Shown here piece after piece: positions 9,965 to 22,290 of a DNA stretch of 64,000 bases. A program made the position numbers and the translations under genes. The DNA is from Ceratopteris richardii (lineage: Eukaryota > Streptophyta > Polypodiopsida > Polypodiales > Pteridaceae). Every line of letters starts with the position of its first letter. Position 1 is the stretch's first letter. The notes below the pieces were generated by a model, which saw nothing but the letters and a program-made list of their open reading frames with translations, did no database searches and was not told where the DNA came from. Location of the stretch: assembly GCA_020310875.1 (NCBI GenBank), contig CM035416.1:78982278-79046277 (forward strand). The letters are read 5' to 3'.

Positions 9965-12900
9965 CTCCCTGCTCCGTCGTTACATGCTTCCGCATCTTCT
10001 ATGCCTCTGGCTGCTTCCAACAGCCATCGGTGCTCGTCTACCTCTCTGAGTGTGTCCAACCGAAATGACAGTGAGTCTTCCGGTAGCAGTTTCTGGGTAA
10101 TGGCTACTCGTAAACTTGGTATAACTATCTCCATTGGTGCTATTGCTTCTAAGCCATAAGCTAGTTTGAAAGGCGTCAATCCTGTTGTTACCTTGTAGGT
10201 AGTCCGGTATGCCCATAGTACTGCAGGTAACATTTGATCCCATCTTTCTGGCGCTTCCATGATCAATTTTCGAAGGATATTCAGCAGAGATTTATTTGTA
10301 CTTTCGGCCAAACCATTAGCACGAGGATAGTAAGGAGAACTAAATTTATGTGTGACCTGGAACGACTGTGTAAGTGCCTTCATTAAATTGTTTACAAAAT
10401 GAGTGCCTTGATCAGAGACAGTTTTCAGTGGTAAGCCAAAACGTGGAAAGACATCGGTTAGTAGACACTTTGCTACCGTAACTGCTGTAGCAGACCGTAA
10501 AGCCCAGGCTTCTGCCCATTTGGTTGCATAGTCTGTACAGGTCAGTATGTAACGGTTGTTACTAAAGACTGCTGGAGGTGTAATCGGACTGATAAAATCT
10601 AGACCCCACTTTTGGAAAGGTTCCAATGGTAAGATGGGTTGCAAAGGAAAGAGATGACATTGCAAAGGTTGGCCAGATCTTTGGTAAGTATCACATCGTT
10701 TGACAAACTGTGAGATATCTCTGTACATTGTTGGCCACCAGAGACCACTCTGTAGAATTTTCCGGTGAGTTAAATCTGCTGCAAAATGGCCACCAAAAGG
10801 AATCGAGTGAGCCAAAGTGATAACTGAGTTAACTTCATGCGGTGGAATACATCGAAGTAGGATTCCGGTGTGATCTACATAATATAATTCTCTAGCAATT
10901 AACTGAAATCGGCGGCTAAAGACTGCAATTTTCCTGCGTACTGCTCTAGAAGTCTGAGATGGAAGGCAACCATCAGTGAGAAAGGTCAAGATCTGATCAT
11001 AATATGAAAATGGGATAGGTGGGTCTACAGAATCCTCATTAACTGGTTCTGACACATAAATCACGGGTGTCGTGTCATCTATGCCCATCGGAGCTTCACC
11101 GGAATCTAAGCGGGATAAGAAATCTGCTAAGGCATGTGAACTGCCTGGTCGGTGAATGACTTCGTAGTCAAATTCCTGCAAGAGTAAGACCCATCGCGCT
11201 AATCGACCACCTAGATGCTGTTGCCGAACTAGATAGACAAGTGCAGCATGATCTACATGAAATGTGAATTTACGGCCTAGCAAGTAATGTCTGAATTTCT
11301 TGACAGAATATACTAGCCCAAGACATTCTCTTTCTGTTACAGAGTAATTCTTCTCAGCAAGGGCTAATCTTCGACTTGCATAATACACTGGTCTGAACCA
11401 TTTATCAATTTGTTGCATCAGCACACTTCCTATTGCTATATCTGAAGCATCAACAAATACATGAAATGGGTGATCCCAGTCCGACGGTTGTAAGATAGGA
11501 AGTTGTGTTAATAAATGTTTTAAACGATCAAATGCTATCTGGCATTCCTGGGTCCATTCAAATTGTCGAGGAGACTTGGATATTAGCTTGTTTAGTGGTA
11601 TAGCCAGATGAGCAAGCCACCGTAAGTGTCGTCCATGCCACCGTACTTGGCCCATAAAATGCATGACTTCTTTTGGAGTACTTGGCACCGGAGCTTTTAA
11701 TACTGCCGAAATTTTATCTGGATCAACTCGGATACCTTGTGCAGATACAATGTGGCCAAGTAACTTGCCACATGAAACCGTAAACACAGATTTGTTTGGG
11801 TTCAAACAGAGTCTATACTTTCTGCATTTCTGAAAGCAGCACCGTAAATGGAACAGGTGTGCTATCATCTTACCGAAAATTGAAAAATCGTCAAGATATA
11901 CTTGCATAAAGGAAGTGAGATAAGGAGAAAATATCTCCTGCATACATCTTTGAAATGTGCTTGGTGCGTTTCTTAATCCAAACCACATTACCGTACAAGC
12001 AAAGACACCCGAGTTGGTAATAAATGAAGTTTTTGGTATATCTTCTTCGGCCATTCTAACTTGGTTGTAGCCACTGTATCCATCTAGGAATGAATACATC
12101 TCGTGTCCTGCTAATCTATCAAGCATGGTATCCAAAAAGGGGATTGGAAAAGGATCCGGTACGGTTGCTGCATTTAATTTACGGTAATCTACACAGATTC
12201 TCAATTGCTTGTTTTTCTTTGGCACAATCACAATCGGAGAGATCCATTCAGCATGCTCTACTGGCATGATGAATCCAACTTTTAATAACCTATCAAGTTC
12301 TGCCTTTACCTGAGATGCATAATGGGGATTCATCTGGTAGCTGGTTTGCTTTATCGGTCTTGCTTCTGGCTTCAGCATGACTCTGTGCTGGTAGATGCGG
12401 GGGTACAATCCTTTCATGTCTTTGTAGTCCCATGCAAAGACGTCGGTGAATTCTCGGAGTAGCTGGATTAAACCTGCTTGAAATGTTTCCGGTAAGTTTT
12501 GCTTTATCTTCACAGGACGCGGATGATCTTCATCTCCTAAATTGTAACTGATCAGCTGATCTTCGGGGACATAGAACTGTTGATGTTTCTCTGTGTCGTC
12601 TGTTGGTTTAAGAATTTGCTGCAATTCATCGTCATGTGTCGAAACAGTGTCTTCCTTCTTAGCTTCTTCTGTGATGGGCATTACTGTACAGACTGAAGCA
12701 TTCCAATTATCTACAACGGACTGTAGATCAATAGTCTCTAAGGAAATTAAATCAGCGTTACTCTTCAGAAACTCTTCTTCTTCATCATCTGACAATCCAT
12801 CTAGCATATGGACTGGTTCAGCAAAATACGGTCTAGCATGTAGCTCGCAGGGTTGTATAGCATCTAATTTTACCACATATCTACGATTGGCATCTTTAAA

Positions 12901-13971
12901 CCTAAGCTCTTGTGCAGACCAGTCCTGTATTACCTTCGCATGCTTCAGCCAAGGTCGGCCGAAAAGAAGGTTGTAATCCAAAGTGGATTCCGGCAGATCT
13001 AGTATCATAAAGGTCATTTTAAAGGTCGTACCTTGCAAAGTGATGGGTACATTCCGCACAAGTCCTACGGGATGGACTCTTGATTGATCTGCCATTCTGA
13101 CAAAAAATTGAACTGGTTCGATTTCGGTCCATCCTAACCTTTTGCATACTACCGCAGTCGCAATGTTAACACCAGAGCCTCCATCAATTAGTACCTGCGT
13201 AATCTTATGATTCTTATACCATACTGTAATCAAGGGAACTAAATGGTCAACCGTGGAATCAGTTTTTGGTTGAACTACTGCTGTCACCGGAATACAAGAA
13301 GGCACCGGACTGAACTGTTGTTGGAACTGTTGTCGAATTCCAGGTACTAATGCCAGTAGTTGGCCCAGAGGCAGAGTGATAGATGCCTTAGATAGGATTT
13401 CCCAAGCCTGTTGAGATTGATTGACAGGCTCTACTGATGTTGAAGTTGATGCCTCTGCTGATGTGGAGGTGTCTACGGTTGGTAATGTATCTACTGCTGA
13501 TGATGTTCCTGCTGCTAACTCCCTTTGTTGTGTTCCTTCCTTTGTTAACAATGGCTGGGTTACCGGAATAGGCTCTGGGAAGACTGGTGGTTCTGCTGTG
13601 GTCCATTGACTAGCCTTGTTGTACATTCTGTGTTGTTCACGTATCCCTGGTTCAAATATTTCTACTGCCGGTTGCAGTTGTTTATCGGAACAGGTCTGGA
13701 CTGCAGCAGCCTGTGTCTCCACCGGTGTGATTTTTACCATGTTGGCCATTGGATTTTGACGTTCCTTCTTCCTTTGATCATAGTCAGCTGCATCCTTGCA
13801 AAATCTCCTAATATGTCCAAATTCGCCACAAAAATGGCAGCGTGGTGGTGGTAAATTGGGATTTTCTGGTGGTGGTCCCTTCTGCCAGCGGTTTGCATTA
13901 TAGTTGTTATTCCTCTGTCCTCGGTAATTTTGATATCCTAGTTGCTGGTTGTTTCTCATTTGTGGAGGCAC
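9965..13971 (-). CDS. Gypsy-2 polyprotein: zinc knuckle, protease, RT, RNase H, integrase
   Basis: A nearly continuous coding stretch of about 1330 codons. In order: a CCHC knuckle (CHFCGEFGHIRRFC, near residue 45); protease with VLIDGGSGVNIA near residue 260 and LLFGRPWL; RT with SFLDGYSGYNQ, the NAPSTFQRCM block and YLDD as the catalytic box; RNase H with HVFVDASDIAIGSV and TERECLGLVYSVKKFRHYL; integrase with an H2C2-type region (GGHFAADLTHRKILQSGLWW), core blocks WGLDFISPI and SDQGTHFVNN, and the WAYRTTYK and TPFKLAYGLEA blocks. YLDD in place of YVDD is common in some plant Gypsy lineages. The last 40 or so codons below about 9965 are not element sequence. Confidence 0.9.
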
Positions 13972-14157
13972 ATAGTGGTTGGCTGGCTGCCCTTGTTCCT
14001 GGATAATTGCATTGACAGTCGCTGTTCCTTGTACTCTAGCGTTGTATGCGCAGTTTTCAATGGTGTGTCCGGTAATGTTGCTGATAGCGTAGAATGTCTG
14101 ATTAAGTGCACAATTGGCACTAGTATGTCCTGAATTTTTGCATGTGATGCAGTATAC

Positions 14158-15396
14158 TTATCTGGTCATATCTTCGGCAACATTTTTGTTTGTTTTTACC
14201 CATTCCAAATCTTCTGTAAAGCCACCAACTTTGTTTTCCAGTTGTAGAGTCATTGCAATGACTGCATCGAGTGTCATAGCTCCGACACATCTTATGATCA
14301 TGATCTGCTTAAGTTGTGGAGTTAAGCCATTGATGAACCACTGAGTGATAACGTCATCTGTTAAGTTAGCATGGGCCGGTGGTAGCTGCCTTAAGTGTGT
14401 TCTGAAGGGGGTAGCATACTCCTGTACGGTTTGATTTGCCTTCTGTCTGTTATTCTGCAGATAGTCAAAAATTTCGGCTGGATTCTTTTTTAGCCTGAAT
14501 CGCTGCAAAAAAGCATCTCGTACTGCTTCGTAGGTGCCGAAATGATTAATATCATATTCTGTAAGCCATCTCGCTGCTTCATTGACAAGTGTAGATTGGA
14601 AGACAATGGCTTTGTAGGCCTGATCCGGTGGATGGTTGAGAACTGCGTAGCTTATCTCGAAAGTGCGTACGTGAGCATCCGGATCATCTCTTGGGAATCC
14701 ACCAAACTTCGTGTACGTCACTCCTGTAGGAGTCGGCCTGGGTGGACATAAATGTTGTTGTTTGTTCATCGTGAGTGTATTATACCTTCCTTCTGTATCT
14801 CGGGGCTGAATATCTGAACTACCAGAATCTGTATCGTCGGATGGCGTACTTTCCGGTGCGATGATCTTGCTTAATATGCTTCGAATCTCTTTTTCGAACA
14901 GCTTTCCTTCCTTCTTGATGTCCAGTGTATAGGAACTCGCTTCCAAGCGTGGTGGTTGGGCTGAAGATTCAGCAGAAAATGCCAAACCGTCACCGAAAAA
15001 CTGTGATTCTCTTACCGAAATATCATCGGAAGGAACCGAAATTATGCCCGAATACGGTGTTTTTTCGCCTTCGCCAATTTCTTTGACTAGCGCGTTTCTA
15101 ATCGTAGATGAATCTGAATCTTTTTCCAAGATTGTTAAACTAGTTTCCAACTGCGTCTTGGTAGGTTCTGGATTTACTATATCTTCGACAGACTGTGCCG
15201 AAATAGTACCGGAATGTACCAGAGGCGTAACACGTTCCACCGGAATATGACCGGAATCAGTTCTAACGTTCTTAACTTTCTTGACAACTGGGCCAGACCT
15301 AGTTGTACTCCTACCTTCCAAAGTTGGCTTTAGTACATTAAGTACTCCAGACTGATGGTTCTTGGGATACGTTTCACTGGATCGAGTAACCGGCAT
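14158..15396 (-). CDS. Gypsy-2 gag
   Basis: A 412-codon frame starting MPVTRSSETYPKN. The first 220 residues are Ser/Thr/Glu-rich and not recognisable. The gag core follows from about residue 225: FGGFPRDDPDAHVRTFE, the AARWLTEYD block, FLQRFRLKKNPAEIFDYL, and WFINGLTPQLKQ. This is the retrotransposon gag family that packages element RNA. It sits about 135 bases downstream of the primer site and 187 bases before the pol frame, an order normal for Gypsy. Confidence 0.85.
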   Translation of the reverse strand: MPVTRSSETYPKNHQSGVLNVLKPTLEGRSTTRSGPVVKKVKNVRTDSGHIPVERVTPLVHSGTISAQSVEDIVNPEPTKTQLETSLTILEKDSDSSTIRNALVKEIGEGEKTPYSGIISVPSDDISVRESQFFGDGLAFSAESSAQPPRLEASSYTLDIKKEGKLFEKEIRSILSKIIAPESTPSDDTDSGSSDIQPRDTEGRYNTLTMNKQQHLCPPRPTPTGVTYTKFGGFPRDDPDAHVRTFEISYAVLNHPPDQAYKAIVFQSTLVNEAARWLTEYDINHFGTYEAVRDAFLQRFRLKKNPAEIFDYLQNNRQKANQTVQEYATPFRTHLRQLPPAHANLTDDVITQWFINGLTPQLKQIMIIRCVGAMTLDAVIAMTLQLENKVGGFTEDLEWVKTNKNVAEDMTR

Positions 15397-15530
15397 GTAT
15401 CATTTTTTGTACTAATCGCGTAGTATTACTAACGGAACAGTTTGCAACAATCTGGTTCTGTTGCTACTTCCAATCGAACGATAATCTGGATGTGCGATTC
15501 TGACAAATGACTGGCAATCTTGATGCCACC

Positions 15531-15548
15531 TTCCCACAGACGGCGCCA
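15531..15548 (-). other. Gypsy-2 primer binding site
   Basis: Minus strand TGGCGCCGTCTGTGGGAA, beginning with the TGG expected opposite a tRNA CCA tail and lying 2 bases from the LTR end. The form is common in plant Gypsy elements. I do not assign the tRNA. Confidence 0.75.
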
Positions 15549-15550
15549 AA

Positions 15551-16900
15551 TGTTAAGTGTAAAATAGTGACGCTGTGTTACTGACTAGTCGAAATCGTTA
15601 CCGAACAAATATTAAACGTAAAACAGTGATTCACCGTAAATTGTGTTAAACTTTCAGTATCATTACCGAAAGGCGTTACCAGACCAACGTGGGTTCTTGG
15701 GAGTGGTAGGGGTCTGTTAGACAGAGGCCCTGTACTCTTTTCCCAATTCTTAGTCACAACATCAAAAACACGAATGCGCGTCTTCGCTCAGTTACTGGCA
15801 GTAATTAGACAATATTTGGTTTCTATACTCCTGCGTACCGAACTTCTCCAAACTAACCTGCTATTGGAACAGAGCAGTAGTCCATTTTACAGATTCACTA
15901 GTATGTAATAGATCAACCGAAGTGAATACGATAGCAGACAGATTCACTCGTCACAACACTTTCCAGTGGTCTCAACTAAAAGTTTACGTTTACCAAAAGC
16001 AATAGTTCGTCCTCATCACCGAATGCAATAAGTTCAGTAAAACAAACAGAACATACTCAACAGTGCATCAAGTTGTCAAATCAACTCACATAGTAATATA
16101 ACTACTCAGACTGACTCAGGATACTTTAACAACTGAAGAACACACGACAATACGATACGATAACAATACTCAGACACACAATCCGTCATTCAACTACCCG
16201 TTACGGTGAACTTCAGTATAAACAGACGATGTAGAACTCAACACTAACAATACTCAGAACTTCACAACAGTGTAAACAATACTCTGACAAATAATTAGGC
16301 GAACAATCTGGCAATTCCAGAAAAGACGTCTCTCTGACCATTCTCCTTACATTCCTTTATATAGAATTTACAAGATGCGCGTACCAATTTTTCACGCGTA
16401 TTTTGAAAACTCCGTTACATCCGGCAGTCATTACATTTGTCCCACTCCGGCGGCCGACTAACAACCTACACACCACTTTCTTGCATTGGGGGCACCCAAG
16501 GGAGTCCTTTTCATAAAAATATCATAAATAGCAGCTCCATTTCTTGGGAATGGTCTTGATATCAGAGTTTGGGTGTTTGGAATATTATATCCTTGATTTT
16601 GGGCCCAAACGTCAATCACATGTGTCCCATTTCTCAAGAATCTTTTGTGTAGGACTGAATTTATGGTGGGGCTTGAATCTTTGAAAACTTATTTGGACTC
16701 TTTGAAAATGGAGAGTGGGTCAAGATTAAATATTTGAATTTATAAAAACTACTTGTCCCACTCCATATTTAACCTAGGATTTGATTCTACCATTCACTAC
16801 AGGTAAGGCTAGGTACTTTAGTAAGGTAGGGCCACCTTATTCTTGGCTTTTTATTTCCTTCAAATACATATATTTATGGTTTCATGAAGGTTTGAAAAAT
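15551..16900 (-). repeat. Gypsy-2 5' LTR (outer end uncertain)
   Basis: The inner end is TGTTAAG at 15551, two bases from the primer site. The TATA box lies at 16354-16363, so U3 must extend further right. The outer end falls somewhere between about 16450 and 17000. The second LTR is absent, so it cannot be placed better. No gene is seen in this stretch. Confidence 0.55.
16354..16363 (-). promoter_or_regulatory. TATA box of the Gypsy-2 5' LTR
   Basis: Minus strand TATATAAAGG. Transcription from about 30 bases downstream would leave an R-U5 part of roughly 770 bases. Confidence 0.45.
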
Positions 16901-17008
16901 ACAAGTACTATAGGGGTACATATCTATACATAAGGTATTATTAAGGAGGGGTTTCAAAAAATATTCCCTCATACTTAGCCCTCCTCTTGGCAAGAGGCAT
17001 TGATGTCT

Positions 17009-17590
17009 CTAGCCTTCAAAGAGTTTGTTGATGTTCCAAGGCGGATCATCTTCTTCTAGTGCTACTGATATGTCCTTCTCCCTTGATAGTCGTGTTGTTT
17101 GTTGCTTTCTTCTATCCTCTACTAGTATTTCTTTAACCTCCATCCATTGACCTTCGCTTTGTGCAGCTTCCATGATATATCCGTAAGTTGATAGCTTCCA
17201 TTTTGAACTTTTTCTTGATTTAAAACAGTCCTTTCCATCGTGGTTGGAACTTTTTATCACACCTGTTATCAGAATGATTATCATAGCTTAGAACAAGAGT
17301 TCCTTTTGTTAGCTCTTTATCTTTCAGTTGTTTGTGAAATTCCTCCCTTCATTTCTCTACTTGATTGATGTAATGCTCCACTGCAAGATCCCTTTTCATA
17401 ATCAAGTGTTGGAGGTCTATAAGCCTTCTTTGGATTACCTCTTCTTCATTTTTTGCAATTTCTTTAGCAATACATAGAGACTTTGGATTTCCACTTCTAT
17501 CTGTAACAAGGCTTATTGTCCATACACTAAACGAAAAGGAGTGAATCCTAAGGATGCCTTGTATGATGCGAAATATGCCCATAATGCAAT
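17009..17590 (-). pseudogene. Remnant of a Gypsy integrase C-terminal region
   Basis: A decayed fragment on the minus strand. Its right part recalls the end of a Gypsy integrase catalytic region (a TPF...LVYG type block) and a helical DLQHLIMKRDLAVEHYINQ segment. The left part has the RW-KG-F...GSYQL...VNGWRL pattern of the integrase C-terminal domain. No LTR or other domain is attached. It differs from Gypsy-1 and Gypsy-2 and is probably an older, third family. Confidence 0.6.
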
Positions 17591-18044
17591 ATGTTGAATA
17601 TATTTATTACCATATACAATATAATGATTCCATTATTTACAAGAATTCACGAAAACTATCTTCATTAAGTTCTATTTTATTCCAGATACTTGGAGATTGA
17701 AATACTCTAACTGAATAATGATTGGCTCATTGCTAATTATAACATCAGAGTTAATCCTTAATTATATTTCATTTAACGTTTTTCTATTTTGAGACTAACA
17801 TATATGAATCACTCATGAGGCACAGCAATTTTTTGACCTTTACAAAAGTGGAATGTACATACATCAAATCCTCTTCACAAGGTTAAAAATCTACATGAAA
17901 TGCTAAAAATTGAGGCAAGGATGATAGATAATGCCTCTTTCATTTGGAGCTCTATTATTGTTTGGCTTCTTTCAGGTGATCTGACCTTCACCTCATAGCC
18001 CAATATTGGAGAAATTTTGAGAGCTGCTTTTCTTGTACATTGCT
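17591..18044. other. AT-rich spacer with no recognisable feature
   Basis: About 450 bases of AT-rich sequence. I see no reading frame with family support, no LTR terminus and no repeat. Confidence 0.6.
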
Positions 18045-18059
18045 AGCAATTAACCTATT

Positions 18060-19019
18060 TCTCCTTTCTGACACCCCATTTTGCTCAGGGGTATAACTCG
18101 TTGTAATTTCTCTCTTGATTCCTCTCTCCTACAAGAATATATCAAACTCATTTGAGAAGTACTCACCTCCTCCGTCTGACCTTAGTCTCTTTAGATTTAT
18201 CCACGTTTGGTTCTCAACAAGTGCAAGATATTTTTTAAAGCAACTGAATACTTCACCTTTGTGCTTCATAAAGTACAATATAGTCCACCTACTATAATCA
18301 TCAATGAAAGATACATAATACCTTGATCCAGAGATTGAGGGATCCTTATTTGGTCCCCATACATCTGTATGGACAAGCTCTAGGTAGTCCTCATGCATGT
18401 AGCCTTTCCTTGAGAAGGGTAACCTGTGAGACTTTCCAAACTGACAAGCACTACATTTATAAATCATGTGTTGCTTGGATACATTAGGTATCCCAAGCAC
18501 ACATTGGTCTCTACATATTTGTTTCAAGGTTCTTTCACCAACATGCCCTAATCTCTTATGCCAAATTTCAAGCTCTGATAATGTTTGATCTTTATAACTA
18601 TAAAGTGCAATGTTCCTTGTATCCTCAAGTTCAAAAGTAAATAATCTACCTGTCTTTTCTCCTTTGGCTATTCTTTTGAACCCATGCTGGGGATCCTCCA
18701 CAAATGCTCCATATTGGTTGAATCTAACCTGCAAACCCTTTTCCACAATTTGTCCAACACTCATCCAATTCTTGGTAATTGTAGGTACATATAGAACTCT
18801 ACTCAACAGATTCTTGTTTCCATCAGAGGTCTTAAAATTTCCTACTTTAATCACTGAGTGCTTGGTGTCATCAAATGTTTGTAGCTGATGCTTATCCTTT
18901 GGTTCCTCAAGGTCAAAGAGAAGAGCTACATTGCGTGCCACATGGTTTGAGCATCCTGAGTCAATGTAGAAGAGATGGTCATCATTTATACATGGTTTTG
19001 AAGTCATATTCATAATCAA
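18060..19019 (-). pseudogene. Copia-B protease and integrase part
   Basis: A largely open 296-codon stretch: aspartic protease block FYIDSGCSNHVA near residue 20, pre-integrase zinc region (WHKRLGHVGERTL with YKCSACQFGK), and the integrase core with HTDVWGP, FIDDYSRW and RSDGGGEY. It ends in the integrase near its left limit. The copy is broken. Confidence 0.8.
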
Positions 19020-20054
19020 AAGAGAGTCTTCTTGCTCTTTTGTGTAGTTGTTGTAATCTTTCCTTGATTTGTATCCTCCTTGGTAGTTGCTATTGTAGTT
19101 GTTGTTTTAGTTGTTATTGTATCCTTGATGGTGATTGAATCTTCCTCTTGATTGTGTATATCCACCTCTTTGATGTCATCTACCTCTCTAATTCTTGAAG
19201 TTCCTGAAACACTCATATGTAGTATGATTTGACAATCCACAAATATTGCATGGTGACTTATAAGGTTTCCCCCTACCTTGCTTACCTCCTCTTCCTCTTC
19301 CTCTTGATGTTCTACCTCTCCCTGCATAGTTGGATTGGGAGGTAGTTCCTTCATCTTCAACCTTTTTGTTCTTCCCTTTCTCTTTGGACTTACTTTTATC
19401 AATGTATAGGGCAAAAGAGCTATTACCTCTTGATGAATCTCCATTTTTGTTGAGCTTGGCTTCATGGGTAAATAGTTTCCCCATGAGTGTGGTAAGGTTT
19501 GGAATCTGCATGTCCATGTACAAGTCCATGGCAGTTGTGAAGCTCTCCCATTTGTCATCAACTTTAATACCATTGATTCTTGTCTTATAATTTGCTCCTC
19601 TTCAATTCATTCTCATGTACTTGCCAATTGATCTGCTACATCTTTGACTTTGGTCGCATACTCTGAGATCCCTTGCTTAGGTTGCTTTCTTTGAGTGGTA
19701 AACTAAATCCACAATTGGTTCTTCCTAGCCCTTGTGTTGGAAGAGAAATAAGAAGACAATGTTTCCCAAGTCTCTTGGGATGTCTTAAAGTTCCTAATAT
19801 GTGGAAGAAGAAAAATCAGAGATTGAGTTAAGTAAGTAGGACCTTGCTAATGCATCCTTGGCACACCATGTGTTAAGTCTTTCATGCTCCTCTCTTGTAG
19901 GTTGTCCTTTGCTTCTGAATATGGGCATCTCCTCATCTCGTGAGATGTAGCCATAGAGGCTCCTTCCTTGTAAGTATGTGTTTATCCTCAAGGACCATGC
20001 TTGGTACTTGTTCCTGTCCAATTTATCAATGAAAGAAAGAAATTCATCTCCCAT
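19016..20054 (-). pseudogene. Copia-B gag
   Basis: The start MGDEFLSFIDKLDRNKYQAW matches the start of Copia-3 gag. Further blocks are the DLYMDMQIPNLTTLMGKLFTHEAK segment pattern, an Arg/Gly-rich stretch, and a CCHC knuckle (CNICGLSNHTTYEC). Copia-type gag (UBN2 family). The copy is broken in several places. Confidence 0.75.
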
Positions 20055-20068
20055 TTTACCTTAGCTTT

Positions 20069-20080
20069 GCTCGGATACCA
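20069..20080 (-). other. Copia-B primer binding site
   Basis: Minus strand TGGTATCCGAGC, one change from the usual TGGTATCAGAGC opposite initiator tRNA-Met, one base inside the LTR. Confidence 0.75.
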
Positions 20081-20081
20081 C

Positions 20082-21135
20082 TGTTGGGAAAGATGGTTGG
20101 ACACTCCAAGAAATGAGTAGGTACCGCTAAATCTTGCTTAGTACCTATCCCTTGTAGCTTTAGAGTTGGTTTGTGGGCCCTCCTTGCTTTCCAATGACAC
20201 TATACAAGTGCCTATGTACTTTGGAAATGATATAGGAAAATATTGAATCAAAACAAACTACTTCCAACTTGAAGGATCAATGAAAACCTTCTATTTTCTA
20301 TCACACACATGTTGCTTGTTATGCTCAGTGCTACCAGTACAATAGGAATTAGAAAACTTCCTTTTAGATATATCTAACCAGCTTATTAAGCTAATTATTA
20401 CAATTGGAATCACCTGAAATGATGCACTATACATAGAGCAATCAATTTAGCAATTGAATCATTACCCCTGATTTTTTAGGACCTCTGCAGAGTTTGACCA
20501 GTGAGTGCTTTGAGGCGCTTTTCTCCAAATTGGCTGAATGTATTTCCTTAAAACTTTGTGCGAATGTACATAACATTGAGGTGATTCAAACAAGCTATAG
20601 ATAATTGAAAATGGTGGAGAAATGATTGAGATATGAGCAACACAAGTGGACAGTTATGAATGACTATAATAGAGAGATCATAGATGAACAATGTAGATGT
20701 ATTGTATTAATGAAAAATGGTGTACAAGATCATAGGCTTGACAATCATAGCCTAATGATGGTGAGTAGTGTAGGCTACAATGTAGACCTCACTCTCTTAC
20801 AAAATGGCAATGGAGAACTCGGGAGTTGAGACTTCTACCCGCGACTTTTTCAAGCCACTTTATATAAGTGTTACATTCAAATTTGAATTTGAATTCAACT
20901 TTTGGCTCTCTCTAAAAGTAATCCACCAATCTAGGAGTTATTCTCTCTAACATAAAGTCGTGATTTCTCAACTAATAAACTCCACGAGTTTGTTGAGAGT
21001 TACAAAGATTATTCCAAGTTAAAATAACTTTTACAAATGTAAAAGGATAAAATTCTCCTAGCAATGGTTTCCATGGAGCTTCAATTGTTCATGAATCTTC
21101 TAGCCAAATGTGTAGGCTTGAACTTTGCACCAACA
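20082..21135 (-). repeat. Copia-B 5' LTR
   Basis: Runs from TGTTGG to CCAACA on the plus strand (1054 bases), flush with the primer site on one side and Gypsy-3 gag on the other. It aligns, with clear divergence, to the Copia-A LTR at 22291-23371, for example in the block around TGGGCCC and in TATGTAC-TTGGAA. A minus-strand TATA box lies at 20858-20866. The partner LTR is missing. Confidence 0.8.
20858..20866 (-). promoter_or_regulatory. TATA box of the Copia-B LTR
   Basis: Minus strand TATATAAAG about 780 bases from the LTR inner end. Confidence 0.4.
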
Positions 21136-22290
21136 GGACACTGACGAAGTGTTTTGGAGATACAAAATGGAAGAGCCCAATGAAATAGGTTTGATCACAA
21201 TTTATGAATTCAAGGACCCTAATACACCTGGAAAGGTAGTATACCTCAACAACACTTTAGAACGAGTGTTTCTGGTACCCGATCATGCAAGACATGCTTA
21301 TACATGGAGAGGCAAACCGGTGTTGCCCCCATCACAAGCGCATGTGAACACCAGCCATCAAGGTGCTGGGACATCTTCAGCCCATGGGTCCCAAAGAGAG
21401 AAAAATAAGGAAAAGCCAAAAGTAAGTTTTACTCACCCCATAGGGAGAGATAGATCAACCATGGACACTAATAGAGTGGAACGACAAAGATAACCAAGAA
21501 TACCAGGTGATAGATATGAATTTCCTCTACCTAGACTCCCTGAACATCCAAGGATATTGAGACCTACCCAATTAGTGAAGTCAATGAAGAATTACTTTGA
21601 CGGAACAGGAGACCCTTATGACCACATTGCCGAGTTTGAGTAAGTGTTGCAAGCAAAGTAGGTAGAAGATATGTTTATGCAATACAATGTCTCTAGACTC
21701 ATGTTAAAGAACACAAATTTAACCTCATTCCAACCCTCACAACAAATGCAATTTAGGGACATCCATCACTTGTTAGAGTCAATGATCACTGAATTCTATA
21801 AAAGTGGAATTAGGCATAACACTTCTTCGTTGATTCATAGCTTTAAACAAAACCCTCGGGAAACAATCGGACTAGTAGGACAGAGGTTTAGGCAATACAT
21901 TGAGAGATGCCCAATGCTAGAACCACCCTCACAAGCGAAGCAAGTGTCTTTGTTTTTGGATGCCCTTCTAAGCTCTAAACTACGATCTTATGTATATTCT
22001 GAAGGAACCCAAAATGCTAGAGCAATGTGTACGGATTTGTATAGACATTGAGGACAACTTAGGAGATGAATTAGAGCTTTGAAAGGTCTATAAAGACTTG
22101 GATAAATCCTCCCAATCATCCTAAAAACATCCCATCTCGATAGAAGACCTAGCAGAAAAAGTGGCCCAAATACTAGGAGTTTTTAGCAAACAGATGCCTA
22201 GGTTAATATCCCTGAAATGTTGTTACACATGTGGTTGTGATCACATGGCAAATGTGTGCCCCAATGTAACACAACCTCAAAACCCAACCA
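21136..22290 (+). pseudogene. Gypsy-3 gag fragment
   Basis: Closely parallels Gypsy-1 gag: DEVFWRYKMEEPNEIGLITIY, EFKDPNTPGKVVYL, VFLVPDHARHAYTWRG, then the capsid blocks QFRDIHHLLESMITEF and RFRQYIERCP and a CCHC knuckle near 22220-22260. It starts abruptly at the Copia-B LTR and ends at the Copia-A LTR. Broken in several places. Confidence 0.8.

Larger units (their letters stand above)
9965..16900 (-). mobile_element. Gypsy-2, Ty3/Gypsy LTR retrotransposon without its 3' end
   Basis: A minus-strand Gypsy element with 5' LTR (15551 to roughly 16500-17000), primer site, gag and pol. Integrase homology stops near 9965 and neither polypurine tract nor 3' LTR follows, because the sequence changes into the Gypsy-1 LTR. 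The visible coding part has about two breaks. It is a different family from Gypsy-1: the leader is short, the primer site differs, and RT and integrase differ clearly in sequence. Insertion of Gypsy-1 into Gypsy-2 is the simplest reading. Confidence 0.85.
18045..21135 (-). mobile_element. Copia-B, partial Ty1/Copia element (5' LTR, gag, protease, first part of integrase)
   Basis: A minus-strand Copia copy with 5' LTR (20082-21135), initiator tRNA-Met type primer site, gag and pol as far as the integrase core. Homology fades near 18045 and the RT, RNase H and 3' LTR are not here. Its proteins closely resemble Copia-3 (shared YIDSGCSNHVA, TITKN and WHKRL blocks). Its right end lies in Gypsy-3 gag sequence, which resumes at 21136. 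It has several breaks and looks old. Confidence 0.8.

Noticed and set aside
17349-17582. Short host gene
   Set aside because: The blocks match a Gypsy integrase C-terminal region, so it is an element remnant.
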